Counted from the first letter of the stretch, positions 26,521 through 38,861 are shown. The stretch is 64,000 bases of DNA from Diatrype stigma (GCA_022225965.2 JAKJXP020000020.1:372001-436000); one strand, 5' to 3'. Notes: generated from the letters alone by a model not told the origin. Program-made: numbers and translations.

Positions 26521-26979
26521 CGGGTCTGAGCTCTGAGATAAATACCTACCTAGGTATGTACCTACTATGTGAGCTACCATGAGGTAAATCGCTGGAATGT
26601 TCGCTGTCGGATGTGGTGTTACTGGTATGGGATCGCACCTGACAGGCGAGGGGTAAGGCAACCACGCCAATGAGGACCAAAAGGCTGAGTACTTACTTAC
26701 CTAGGTAACGGTTGACGTCGGTTGCAACCACGGCCAAACAAGAGATGGGCAATCTAGGTAGCGTGCTTCATCATAAATGTGATGTTTCCAGCGCAACAGG
26801 TCCGAGCCGTTAGGTCGCTACTAAGTACGAGCAGTGTACGAGGTAGGTACCTATCTATGGATGATGTAAGGAGGTATGATCAGCCAGCCCACTGAGGCTC
26901 TCTCACCTCTGCAAGAGTGAAAGCCGGAATATTTCAGAACCGATTCTTGACGACCACCGTAGTAGGATTTGTAGCGGCT
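26521..26979. other. Normal-GC island between the two AT-rich blocks
   Basis: About 460 bp of balanced base composition, abrupt on both sides, without the RIP signature. It contains several CCTACCTAGGTA/TAGGTACC motifs of the kind also found in the spacers at 35.4-37.4 and 50.7-51.1 kb. No gene is seen. It most simply represents original single-copy spacer between two independent repeat insertions. Confidence 0.6.
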
Positions 26980-29900
26980 GGTTAATTGTTAATTGATAGC
27001 CAATTAATAATTGGCGGATTTTAAACGTTTAAAAGTTTTTAATAAATAAGCATTTATTGGCTAATGCTTAAACGTTTAGCGCCAATTAATGTTAGAATTT
27101 AAGATAAGCGTTAAAAATTTTAAGTATTAAAAATTGCAAACGTTAAAATCCAGTTTAAACGTTTAAAAATTATATGGGCCATTATTTTTTAGCTAGCGCT
27201 TAATATTTGCTTACGCGCTTTATGCGTTTTATTTATAAGCTTATATTAAAATGCATGGTATTTATTGCATTAATATTATTTAAACGCCTTTAGCGCTTTT
27301 AGTTAGTTTTTAGGTACTTTATTATTTAAGTACCTATGATACTTCTTTGGATTAAATAATTACCTGCATTACCGGGGCATTATATTATTATGTTCGTTTT
27401 TATTTTATTTCATGCGCCTATAGCTTATATAAAGCCCAGATTTTAATTTATATATAAAAAACGATATTTATTAGTTTTTTTTAATGCATTTTTATTTTTA
27501 ATTAAAATGAACTTTTAATTATTTTAAACCTTTATAAACGGGATTATATATAAAGGATCGAATTGTACTTTCGGAAAATTAATAATAAACGATGTATTAT
27601 ACTTATAAACCTTAAGGCCCGTAAAAGCATTGCGATTAAAAGCAGAATTATCGATAATAAGGCTAATAATAAGGAACATACGGAATTAATCCGTATTTAT
27701 AAAAATATCTAAACGTAAATACGTATTATAATTAATAACATGCCGTTCGTATAAATACTAAGTAAACGGTAAAAAATAACGAAAGAATAATGCGAAATAA
27801 TAAATATACGACAAGAAACGAATGGACGTAACGGAATAAAACTTGGCGGTATGCAATGTCCGAAGCCAATAATATTGGCTTATAAAACGATCCATTTTAG
27901 GTAAGAAAGGATACGACATGAAAGGATTAAATATAAAGACTAAATAAATGGTATTAAATTTATTTCGAATAACTTCGTAAGTAAAGATTTAATCCATTTT
28001 AGCATATTATGGTTTATTTTTTGGGTTATTAAAGTTGAAATGCTGGAAATATTAGCCGCGTTTCTTAATAATCCGCTTAATTATATTAGCGTCGAAGTTT
28101 CTAATATTAAATTATTAATATTCGTTATAATGTCGTAATAATATAAAGGCTATTATAACGCAAAAAGTAATAAGACCATCGATAACGAATCGACGAGCTT
28201 TAAAATTTTAAAATGCCATTTTAAACCTTAATGTATTAATTTAAACGTTAAAATGCAATTGCTAATCCAATTTAAGCTTTTCGAATACCGAAAATTTAAG
28301 TCGTAATTCGAATTATAAATATAAATACCGCTATAAACAGCGATATTATGAAAAAAAGAAGAATAAAATAAAATTCCGAACATAAAAATAAATAACTTAT
28401 TACTCGTTTTACGATAAAAATTTCTATTACTTAATTCCTTAAAAAGTTTCCATAATAATAACATTACGTCCGAAATCGCGATTATACGTAGTTTAAAGTG
28501 CTTTTCGAAATTAAGCATTTATATTAATCTTTTTAGCCGGAAGCGAATATTAACGATAAATTTCCGGTTTAAAACGTCTTAAAACGAATATATCAATATG
28601 GTTATCGTTATTTAAAGGCTGGAAAATAATAGCAAGCAAGAAAATAAAGCTAATATTACCGGTAGTTTCAGTCGTTTGCTTTTTGTTTCGACCTTTTAAT
28701 ATAAACGAAAATAAAAAAAATATCGTAATATATAAATAATGCATTTAATTAATTAATGCAATATTCGATATAATATAAGCATTTAATAGCAAAAACCGGA
28801 TCGTTTAAGCGAAATTCTTTCATGCAAATAGGTTTTTTTCGAAAAAGCGGTAATTGGTCGTATAAATAACTTTTTTTATAGCCTATTTATAAAGTTGTTA
28901 GCAATTCTTATTTATTAACGATATAATAAATATTCGAATAAATAAATTTATATTTTATCTTAAATATAATAACCATAATTATTAATACGAAACCGTATTC
29001 GTTTATAACATCGCCATAATAAAGACCAATATAAACGTTAAATCGTAACATTCATAGCTTATATTTGGCCGATTTTATCGTAATTAAATTAACTAAAGCT
29101 ATAGCAATATAAAGATCCTTTATTTTTTCGGCGGACTACATGGCAACGGTATAATTAATAACTTCCTAGCTTATTTTTATAACCCTAATGCCATTAATAA
29201 CTGTAAAAATAAAGGCCTTTATAATAAACGTTATATCCGCAATATTGCGAATGCTTATAATTAAATTTCGGCGGTTACGGCTAGTAAATATCCGTATTAT
29301 AGCGTTACAAAATAATTAAAATAAGTAACGATTAAGTTTAATTTAATCCTTAAACTTAAAAAAGTCTTTTTTTATTTTATTAATAATTAATAAGATATTA
29401 ATACGTATATTTTTAATTAAAACCTTAATAATAATATTAACGGAAAAAGGAAATATTCCGAAAAAACCTGCTTTAATGTTTTAATTAAATATTTCCATAA
29501 TCGCTTTCGAAAACGACGACTTAATAAATTAAAAATTCGACATTAATTATCTTTTCATAAATAAAGGTGCTATAGCCGATTATTATTTATATTTAATTAG
29601 CGAATATTGCAAAACATAATTAAAGGATTAAAGGAAACGCTAATAAAAATAAAAAAAAAAAGCTTTTAATATTTTGGCATATTTAATAACGCCTATAAAT
29701 GTTAAGACCTAATTTATAAATAAGAGATGTAATATTTTAATTAAGCTATTATATTCGAAATGGGCAAAATTTACGGGTCGTATTTTAATAATATTTAACG
29801 CCGAAAGCATATTTATTAACGTAGGACTTTTTAAGGCCAAATCGAATGCATTCGTAGCATTATTTCGTATTATTTTAAAGGCTATTATATAACGAAAAAA

Positions 29901-32900
29901 AATACGTTAACGCATAATTTCCTAATAATAACGCTAATGTTTATTACTAATAAAATTATAGTTTAGGTTTTCGCGTTCGTTTAATATAACCTCGCAAAAA
30001 CGACAATCTTAATTAGCAATTAAATAACGAAAATTAAAATTCTTTTGTTATTACGGGAAATTACCGATTAAAACAAAAATAAAGCCTAAAACGAAAATAA
30101 ACTTATTACGAATCTGTATTACGGAATTCTTTTTTAGCTTTTTTAATTTGGTACTTATTTATTTCCAAACATTACTGTCGTTCGATATATAAGGATTTAA
30201 AGTTAAGGGCATAATATTTATTTAATATAAACGATTAATACGCTTTAAAGCGGCAATAAAGTAATAAATCCCTATAATAAACTTATACATAATGCGATAT
30301 AAGTTAAAGCTATTAGCAAATAAAATTAAGGGAACCGTTAAAACGTCGACGTCGGTACGGTCGAACGATGCAATTAAGGCCTTATAAAAGAATTCCTCGA
30401 TTTCTAATTCATTTCGAATAAAGGCGCTTTTTATTATAGGAAAAAATCGATAAAGGCGAAAATTGCATTTATGATAAATAATAACTTAAATATCGAAAAA
30501 CGATAAAACCTTATTTTCGTTAAGTACGACAAAATTATTAAAAGCTATATCGATATGAATAAATATAAATCGCTTAACGATACGATTAACGTTAATTAAG
30601 GTAATTTAATTCTTAATTAAAATAAATTCGTTAGTAAAAACATTTTCTTTAAGAAACCCCTTAATATTTTTTTTTGTTTTTTGCTTTATAATGTAACCTT
30701 GGTATTAATAAAATTAATTACTGGCTAAATACGAACGACGATGTTTTTTTTTTACTTTAAAGGGCTGGCTTTTTGGTCGATTTAAATTTTAAAGATCCGG
30801 GCTTTATAATGCAAAAAATACGTAAAATGTTTGCATATCGCGTAAATATCGTTATAACAGTCGTATTCGAAAAAATCAAACGGAAAAATGGGATTTCGCA
30901 TAACGTTTAAATTACCGCTTTGCGACGGATAATAAGCGAAATAACCGAATACGCTATGGATCGACGACGCCTATATAAGCGAATGCCATAAATGGATACG
31001 GCTTTTATTATCGATAAATATGGCCATATCGAAATATATATTATCTTTAATTTTAAACGATAGCAAAATTTTGATATAATAAACCGTATCGAAATAATAC
31101 AGGTCCTATTTCGGATGTTTTTCGTTTCGGCTAATACGAATCGTTAATAGCTTTTTGGGTTATAACTTAATCGAAGCCTTTTTTATTTCGAATAAAGAAA
31201 GACGTTATTTAATAGCTTTTTTAAAAGAAATAATAAAAGCTAATAGGAATTATAAATCCTCGATAATATCGGCCGTTACGTAATTCTAAAGGATTTTTTT
31301 TAAGCTGCAATAATTATTATCGGAAATATTATCAAATTAAACCTAAAGTCTTAATGCTATATGGAAATTCGGAAATTACGTAAAATTCTATTAATAAGAA
31401 ATAGCTTTAAATTAATCATTAAACGTTCACGTAATTTTGCGATTCGTATATAATATATCGCTAAAAACATTAAACGAAGGAATAAACTTTTATTTCTCGA
31501 TATTAATATCGTTAGTATCGCTAGCATTATTATCGACTTTATTTTCGTTTTTTAAAGATTCATCTTTTAAAAGTTTATTTTTACTGGATTTGTTATTAAT
31601 AATTTAAAGATCTGCGAATTATTAAAATTTCTCGATAATTAATAAGTTTTCATTTTGGGCGGTTAAATTAATGTCGTTAATTTTATTTATTTCGAACGGA
31701 TCGAAAATAAGGTCCGTTTTATTACGTATTTGTTGCAATTAATGTTAAAATTTAACTTTATCGAAATCCTATAATTATATTAAATAGTTTATAACAATAA
31801 ATTAAAAATATTAAAATAAAGCTAAATATAATAAGGATAATATACGTTTAAATTACTTTAAATATGAAAAATATAAATATAATTATATAAAATTAAAAAT
31901 AAATAATAAATAATACGGAAAATAAAGAAATAAAGGTATTTATTATATTGAAATTAAAGAAATCGTTTATATCGAAAAAAGCGCTACCATTATCGTTATT
32001 ATTATTATCGTCGACTTATATTAATTAAATACCTTAAGCCGTAACGGCTTGCTTTGTAATATTATAAATAACGTTACGTTCGATTTTGGTAAGCATTACG
32101 AAGCGATTGCCTCGAATTTGCAATGCAATTAAGAAAGACATCGTAAAGATAAATTCGACCTAAGTCGTTACTAAAGGAAATAAGGGAGCTATTTCCGATA
32201 ATGGAATACGAAAATGCAATTAATTAAAAAAGAAATTACGCGAATAATATAATTAAATAAAGGAATATGAATAATTAAATGAAAAAACTATTAGGATAAT
32301 TCGTAATAGTTTTAACGATAATCCATAACGTTGGCCAAATAATGGATAGGAATAAATGGAAGAATGGAAAAAAAAAATGAAAAAAAGGGGATTTAGGGAC
32401 TTTAGGTTTTTGTAAATTAATGTATATAAATGAAAAGAATTTCTTGGTTATAGTATTAAATAATTAAAAAAAAGAAATCTTAGGAACTTACTTTTATGGC
32501 TACCATTTATGCACTTTCTTTACGAACGTAACGCGACGTATTTACCTTAATGTAATTTAATTTATTTAAGTCGTTTAAACGTTTATTTAAGACGTTAATA
32601 ATTCGTAAGGTTTTTAAATTATACCTTTAAATGCCAAAACCTAAAAATAAGTTTTAATAATGGCATATAATAAATAATTAATAATTTCCTTAAAACGTAT
32701 ATAAAAACGTATTAATATTATTAGTATTTATAATTATTTAGTTATTTTATTATTAGCTAATTCCTTAATAATAAATCACTTTAATTATATTTAAGGTTTA
32801 GTTTTATTTATTATGTCTTTTAATTAAAGAATAAGTAAATAATATTATTCGAATAACGTATTTAAACGTATTAAGAAAAACAAAATAAATTCCATAACGC

Positions 32901-33123
32901 ATATTAATTCGCAATAAGGATTATTTAAGAATAATAAAGCTTAAATAATATTTATAAATACGAATGTTTATTTAAAAAAGAAACCATTATATTATTAGGA
33001 AAGTCCGTTTAATTAAATTAAAAGCAAGGCAAGCAAATAAATTAAAAAGCAAAAGGTATTTAGCAATAATAACGCCAGAATACCGCCATATTATCGCAAT
33101 AAATAGGCCAAAGCCTAGTTATA

Positions 33124-33213
33124 ACCAAAGCCAAAGCCAAAGCCAAAACTAAAGCTAAAGCCAAAGCCAAAGCCAAAGCCAAAGCCAGAGCTAAAGCCAA
33201 AGCCAAAGCTAAG
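33124..33213. repeat. Hexanucleotide repeat (AAAGCC)n
   Basis: About fifteen units of AAAGCC, with AAAGCT, AAAACT and CAGAGCT variants, in perfect 6-bp phase inside block 2. The C-to-T differences between units are consistent with RIP acting on an older, more uniform array. Confidence 0.9.
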
Positions 33214-34653
33214 TACCGAACGCTAATTAATCCCTTTTTAAACCCCTATTATTAATCGTTATAAGCCCAAGGCCCTTTTTTTTTCTTTTTCTTAAAGCAA
33301 AGCACAGCATTAGGAACCCTTACGAATTAAACCTAAATATTTACGAATTTACATATTATCGAAACATTTTTTTTCTTTTTATTTATCGTTATCGAAAGGC
33401 GAAAAAAGCGCCAAAACCAAATGGAATAAAGCTTTAAAAGCATTAAGCTTTTGTTTTTTGGGCCTAGGGCCCTTAACGGCAAAGGATTTCTCTTTAAATA
33501 ACGCCCGTTTAACGTTTTTAAAGTTATATATTTATTAGCTTTATTATATATTATATAAGCCATAATAAAAGATAATTTTATTTAAAATAGCCCGGCAAGG
33601 TAACGTATATTTAAATATGCTTATTTTGAATTCCTTTTGTTTTTACGGGGTTTCTTTTTTTAATGCGCATTAAACGTAACGTTTTTAAAGTTATTATAAC
33701 CCATATTTTTAATATATTATTAGCAAATATATATTTATTATAACATATAACCTAATAAATATTTTGGCAATAGTATTTAGCGAAACTTTTAAAGGCCTCG
33801 CCATCGACGTATAGTTAAAACTAGTTCCAGGTTTGGTAAAACCTTTTTCAAAACCAAGAAGCGCGGATTTTTTCGACGAGAAAATCGTCGGTATATTAGG
33901 ACCGGAGGTTTATTAGGACCTTTTATTCGCCCGGGCTAACGTTCGTCGTTGTCGTTATGGTAATATAAAATTTCTATATAAAGTTAATATTTTATTAAAA
34001 TTATAGGTTACTTAATAATAAAATATTTCGTTATTGGCCAAAGTTTCGTTTTAGAACCGGCGATAGTGGCTAAATAATTAGGTACGGGCTTTATTATAAA
34101 CGTAAGAATTTTAATTTACGTCTTTGCTTAATACGGCCGCTAATATTAGCTTTATACGATCGTTTTTTTGGTAGCTATATAAAAAGTGTTCCTAATAAAA
34201 CTTTATATATACCATTTAATATTTATATTTATTTATAAATGCCTATAACTTACCGCGTTTTTTGCAAGCATCGGCTTCGTTAGCCTTTTTGATGCTACTG
34301 TCGATTTCGGCAGCGGCAGCGGCAATACCAGTACCCTCTTGGACCTCGTTTTTATTCTTTTTGGGCCGGGCCTTACGTTTAGCGCGAATGCTTTTAGTTT
34401 AAATCTAGTTAATATATATTTATATTTATTTATACGTAATATTATTAAGTTTTTAAAAAGGAGTAACATTAAGTAAATATTAACCGTTACCAAAATAGCC
34501 TTAAGCTGGGCTTATTGCTTAATTAGCTGCTAAATAGCTAGCTAATTTTACGTTTTGTTAATGTTATATATTATAATTATATTACAAATAAAGATAACTA
34601 AACGTATATCGAATAGCGCGTCCAGGTTTTCCAGCGCCTGGGGGTTTTCGTTG

Positions 34654-34718
34654 GGCTGGCTGGCTGGCTGGCTAACTGGCTGGCTGGTCGATATCTTGGG
34701 CTTCGAAAAGAAAAAAAA

Positions 34719-34749
<31 letters not shown>

Positions 34750-34751
34750 GG
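34654..34751. repeat. (GGCT)n microsatellite followed by a GAAAAA purine tract
   Basis: About eight GGCT units (34654-34687) are followed after a short gap by a purine-only tract of GAAAAA-type units (34703-34751). Further on, 34800-34860 is an AAAT/AATA-rich run. These simple repeats generate the overlapping long open frames seen on both strands here, which are not genes. Confidence 0.85.
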
Positions 34752-35308
34752 AATATAACCAAATATAAACGATATATATACACATATATACGCAAAACCC
34801 AATAAAAAGATAAATAAATAAATAAATAAGCGAATAAATAAATGAATAAATAAAGAATAAAGAAATGGGAAAATAAAAGGGATAATTTAATAATATAATT
34901 ATAATAATAATACTTATATATAAACGATAAGAATACGAATAACGAATAACGAAAAATAAGGTCGAAAATTATATAAGTATTGCTTATTATTAAAAAAAAG
35001 AAAAACCAAAAAAGGGCCTTATTATGCGGATACTTAAAAGGGAAAAAGCCTAAATGGCTGATTCGCGCGAACTAAATAGCCGTTTCATTGGTTAGATTTT
35101 ATGGCATGTAAACCTATATTAAAAATATATAAAAGAATACATAAGCCTAAGTTTTAACCGTTAAAAAAAATCTAAGCATTAAAAAATTGCAAACGTTTAA
35201 AATGGGTTAAGCGTTTATAATTAATAACGTTGCTTTTTTTAAACGTTAAATCACTTTTAATTATTAATTAATAATCTGCCAGCTTTTAATAATTAATTAA
35301 CTGTTGGC

Positions 35309-36910
35309 TAATTCCTGCAGATCCTGCTACGGCACCTGGGCATCTGCATCTCCTGCACCTGCACTGCACCTGGACCTGCACCTGCCCCAGTGCTGTCGTC
35401 GCAGTGCTAGCTGCGGTAATGTGGCAGCCTGCAACAATAAGGGTAAAATATATATCACCCAATACGGTGCAATGCCTACTATCTAGGTAGGCGGCGACAA
35501 GTGCGCTAAAGATCGGGAGAAACATTACATTGAAGTACTTGCTCTGAATACTATGTGTTGTACTTATGTATGTAGCAAGCTTTCCTCAGGCGGTTCAATT
35601 TCTCAAGGAGTTTCGAGTTTCTTAGCCGTTAGCGTCAGTCTCACTAGCATCCGTTCGGGGTCCGATATTCGTCCTCAACCCTTGTCCCCCCTTGTGCTTA
35701 GCCTTTGCCAAGACGCAATGTATCCCTCTTTCGCTCTTCCGATCTTGGCTGATCTTATCAGATCATCAGATTAAAATTTTCCCTAGCTCCACTCCGAAAT
35801 CCTGGCCCAATGGAGACGCCGCGAGGAGAAGCTATTTCCTAACGAGCAGGCAAGGGCTTGAGTGCTCCTGCTATACGAATCCCTCGCAGCTCCCAGGCTC
35901 CCAGCGACTGCCACACCCAGCGCGGCCATACCGAGCCATAACCAGAAGCACCTTCCCCATGGCTAATTTGACCAAAGCATCCCCTTGGAGTCTTAGACCT
36001 CAAGAAAAAGTTTTCTCTTCTGGCGCTCTCTCGTGCGGTTAAACCTTGCATGACCCGAGAAACGCGTGGTCCTGCTAGGTACAGTACCTAGATGATTTTC
36101 TAGGTGACCTAGTAGCCTTACTACGGCAGGTAATGCCATTACGATAACACTTACTATGTAGGTAATATCCCCAAAAATCACTCAATGGACAATTGCGATG
36201 CCCCGTTTCGCAACAGGAACACGAGGTTCCCCTGCATTTCATGTATAGGACCTGCTTTTGACAATCCTGGCTATCGTTGATCAATTTAGCCTCTAGTTCC
36301 ACGTGCGCTAACCGACGTCGGCCTCTATACTACACGAATCCAACCGAGCTTCTGATGAGGAATTCCATTTTGCAGCCATTCCGCTCGGATCGTGGGTTCG
36401 CCAACAAGGCGGCCAAGGGCGACCGACGGAGAGCCAACATAGACCACACACAAAACCATCCAATTACGTGATCGGACATCTAACTTTGAAGTCTGTTGGG
36501 GTCTAGGCTCAACTGCACTCGATCATACCTGCTACAGCCTACATGTTGCTTGCCGACGATCCATGAGGAGCATACTGCAACTGGGTCCCGGTTTTGGCTT
36601 CAGTGTAGTCCCAATACCTAACCGCTGCCGTATGCCAATAATGAGACAACAAAATGAGCTTCTATATTAGCGTCGGAAAAACTGCAGGAAACCCACCGAC
36701 TAAGCTGTATCTGGGTAACATACCCCCCGAGCTGAAGGTCAAATAGCTTCTCGGCCTTACGAATTATCACGTCCTCCGGCTTCTTCATTACCTAAGACGT
36801 AAGTAGATCTCAACTTGTCATACCACGTTGGCGCGTAGACGCATAGAGGCATCGGTCTGAGGCCGATTCGTATGACTGGTATTTCCGTACCTCTCCATAC
36901 CTACTTTACC
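35309..36910. other. Gene-free spacer right of the AT-rich block
   Basis: Base composition returns to normal. A CACCTGC-rich degenerate tandem stretch lies at 35320-35395. TAGGTACCTA-like motifs recur near 35475, 36080-36110 and 36155. Several open frames of 60-116 codons overlap on both strands, but none shows a recognisable domain or a consistent coding bias. I call no gene. Confidence 0.4.
35755..35763 (-). promoter_or_regulatory. ATCTGATAA element (SreA/URBS1-type GATA site), distal
   Basis: A perfect match to ATCWGATAA, the binding consensus of the fungal iron-regulatory GATA repressors (SreA/Urbs1 family), lies about 3.1 kb upstream of the ornithine monooxygenase. It is embedded in TGATCTTATCAGATCATCAG, a partly palindromic context. 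The match is seen; the function is inferred and weakened by the distance. Confidence 0.35.
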
Positions 36911-36955
36911 CGCCACCGATATTTCGACGGTGCTGGGCGATTTTTCGACGGTGCT
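36911..36955 (+). repeat. Left arm of 45-bp inverted repeat around the telomeric tract
   Basis: Complementary to 37320-37364 at 43 of 45 positions by my alignment. Each arm contains an internal direct repeat, TTTCGACGGTGCT, separated by GGGCGATT. The arms enclose about 360 bp that carry a 21-bp satellite, a G/C hairpin and CCCTAA repeats. Confidence 0.9.
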
Positions 36956-36970
36956 ATGTACTCTACTTCC

Positions 36971-37075
36971 CACCACCAAATACCACTACCAACACCACTA
37001 TTAACACCATTATCACCACTATTAACACCATTATCACCACTATACCACCATTATTTCTACCACTATACATCACCA
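36971..37075. repeat. 21-bp imperfect satellite (CACCACTATTAACACCATTAT)
   Basis: Two full 21-bp units (36993-37013 and 37014-37034) are followed by a partial unit. They sit in a longer stretch made almost only of CACC, ACTA and ATTA words. It lies inside the inverted-repeat module next to the telomeric tract. Confidence 0.85.
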
Positions 37076-37093
37076 AATAATATATACCCAAAT

Positions 37094-37116
37094 GGGGGGA
37101 CTCTCGCCGTCCCCCC
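37094..37116. other. Perfect G/C hairpin, 8-bp stem
   Basis: GGGGGGAC at 37094-37101 and GTCCCCCC at 37109-37116 pair perfectly around a 7-nt loop, followed at once by another C6 run and then the CCCTAA repeats. The hairpin is seen directly; its role is unknown. Confidence 0.8.
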
Positions 37117-37130
37117 AAACCCCCCGGAGC

Positions 37131-37182
37131 CTAACCCTAACATTAACCCTAACTAACCCTAACTAACCCTAACCCCTAACCC
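37131..37182 (+). repeat. Interstitial telomeric repeat tract (CCCTAA)n
   Basis: Five perfect CCCTAA hexamers plus variant CTAA, ATTAAC and CCCCTAA units on the plus strand. TTAGGG is the usual telomere repeat of filamentous fungi. Ordinary unique sequence continues for kilobases on both sides, with an intact siderophore gene to the right, so this is an internal tract and not the chromosome end. Confidence 0.9.
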
Positions 37183-37319
37183 GCAACCGCGCTGCATGCT
37201 TTGCGTTATACGCTTTGCGCTGGCAAAAATACTTGGAAGGTAATAGTTGCGGAAGTACAGTACTTAGGAACTGAAGGAACCTGGGGAAATGTCTCCATAA
37301 TTCTGTCCCAAAACGGTTA

Positions 37320-37364
37320 AACACCGTCGAAAAATCGCCCAGCACCGTCGAAATATCGGCGGCG
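37320..37364 (-). repeat. Right arm of 45-bp inverted repeat around the telomeric tract
   Basis: Complement of 36911-36955 with two mismatches. Past the arm the sequences diverge quickly, so the module spans about 36911-37364 (454 bp). Confidence 0.9.
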
Positions 37365-38861
37365 ACTTTACCTACATAGGCGATAGGTAACCACACGATC
37401 CCGAATGCGTACCTACGCTCCCTAAGGAAGTCGAAATACAGCAGGTTGCGGGAGGGGAAGTCTGCCTACCAAAGCCCATGAAAATGTTGTAGATCTAGCG
37501 CGGATCTAGACGGCCTAGCCACAATGCTAGTCACCAAGTCTAGTCTTCGGCACTCGCACTGAGAATGCTTGGGCACCGCCCGTTACCAGCCACCAAACTA
37601 CGGACACATCCATCAATGCTTCGTCTCGCGCTGGTTCTCATAAGCGGCGCCTATTTCACCTGTTAGCTCAAGTACAGATATACATACCAAGGCCTCCAAG
37701 GGCCTCCTTCCCTGGCATACACTGAACTGCGGCCCGGCCAGGACGAGGATGTGCCAGCGGAATGGCCCCGTCGTCACCGGCGACGGCACGGTATTTAGGC
37801 TAGTGTCATGCAGATCCATCTTATCAGATCCGAAGATAATGCCGATGTCGCCCGTTTCTCGTCGCTTGCCATCGAGCTACGACTGTTTCCTACATAGCAT
37901 ATGTGCTGGTCCACTTAGCTGCATCGACTTTTCCTGCATCGTCAATCTCCGTCCCTATACCACCACCACTACCAGCACCACCTACCTACCTACCTACACC
38001 ACTACACATGTATGTTGGATCAAGCACATTCTCGCCTAAGTCGGGTAGCATCCAGTATTTTCCGCTTGACCGTGACGGTCCTCGCCTCGCTTTCCCGCTT
38101 AGGTCGTGGGTGGGTGAAGCATGTGGCAGACTCTTTCGATTCCATGCCTGCATACCATGGGTCATGTCCTGCTCTCTGTCCAAGTCCCCCGTCTGCTACT
38201 CATCTTGCAAGTGCTCCATTTCAGCATTGGCTCCCACATATCAGAGCTTTCAGCACCATGCTAGCATATGAAGACGCGTATTACCATACTAGTTCCACCT
38301 CCAAACTGACACTATTTCGTATCGTCCCCGGTTAGTCACCCTACCCACGTACCGTGAAGCTTCTTTGGTGGTTCCAGAATATGTACTATAGTGATCATAA
38401 CCTGTTGCAGCGCCAGCACGACAAGGATTCTCTTCACATTGAGATATTTTTACGGCCAAGTCTGAAACATACCTGGAGATTATTGCCATGTTGCACTGGG
38501 TCCCTGAGGCTTTCCCTAGACCGTCTTTCCACTGGAGCAAGTACATCAGATGGTATTTAACTATGGGCATAGCCTCCCCAGAAAGCCAATCCAATGTACT
38601 TCCTGGTCCCCCACGTCATTTATACCCCCCTTTCAAGGCCGACTATACCTTGTGTCGTACCTAGCATGCTACCTTAATCCTATAATAAACGCCGCTGTAC
38701 CATAAGAAAAAAAGTTCGGAGGATCTTCTCTACAATCTTATCGCCTCCCTCGATCTACGCACAGGTATCTCTTGCATGATCCGACCTGAAGCTCACGTTT
38801 CGTCTTATTTATTGAAGAGTCCATATAGCCACGGGTGTCAGTAGTATCAGGACACACAGCA
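37365..38861. promoter_or_regulatory. Upstream region of the ornithine monooxygenase
   Basis: About 1.5 kb of normal-GC DNA without a supported gene; overlapping frames of 60-122 codons show no domain. It contains a perfect iron-type GATA element at 37821-37829 and a GATAAG core (CTTATC on the plus strand) at 38737-38742, 120 bp before the start codon. A CTAC-type tetranucleotide run lies near 37981-37995. Confidence 0.5.
37821..37829 (-). promoter_or_regulatory. ATCTGATAA element (SreA/URBS1-type GATA site), about 1 kb before sidA
   Basis: The plus strand reads TTATCAGAT, the exact complement of ATCTGATAA, matching ATCWGATAA. In fungi this element represses siderophore genes when iron is sufficient. 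It lies 1033 bp before the start codon at 38862, within the usual range for a fungal promoter. The match is seen; regulation is inferred from the gene family. Confidence 0.55.

Larger units (their letters stand above)
26980..35308. repeat. AT-rich RIP-degraded repeat block 2
   Basis: About 8.3 kb of AT-rich DNA with the same RIP composition as block 1 and no credible gene. The two ends look like imperfect inverted repeats: GGTTAATTGTTAATTGATAG from 26980 on the left, and on the right (35241-35308) the complement of AGTTAATTAATTATTAAAAG. Copies of the palindrome AAACGTTT lie close to both ends (27023, 27070, 27156, 35191). A 45-bp element also recurs in direct orientation at 27121-27165 and 35173-35217. 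This suggests a DNA transposon with subterminal repeats, but an LTR element is not excluded. Confidence 0.7.

Noticed and set aside
34548..34802. Overlapping 65-84 codon frames on both strands with Phe, Lys or Gln/Pro/Ser repeats
   Set aside because: They are translations of GGCT and GAAAAA simple repeats.
17900..35308. CRISPR-like array or mitochondrial insertion as the source of the AT-rich DNA
   Set aside because: There are no regularly spaced identical repeats with unique spacers and no mitochondrial genes. The CpA/TpG deficit with TpA excess fits RIP better.
37131..37182. A true chromosome end
   Set aside because: Ordinary sequence with genes continues for more than 26 kb to the right and 37 kb to the left, and the tract has only about eight degenerate units.
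36911..37364. Inverted-repeat module as a transcription terminator or protein-coding unit
   Set aside because: The arms are about 365 bp apart with no gene adjoining them, and the interior is satellite and telomeric sequence without an open frame of note.
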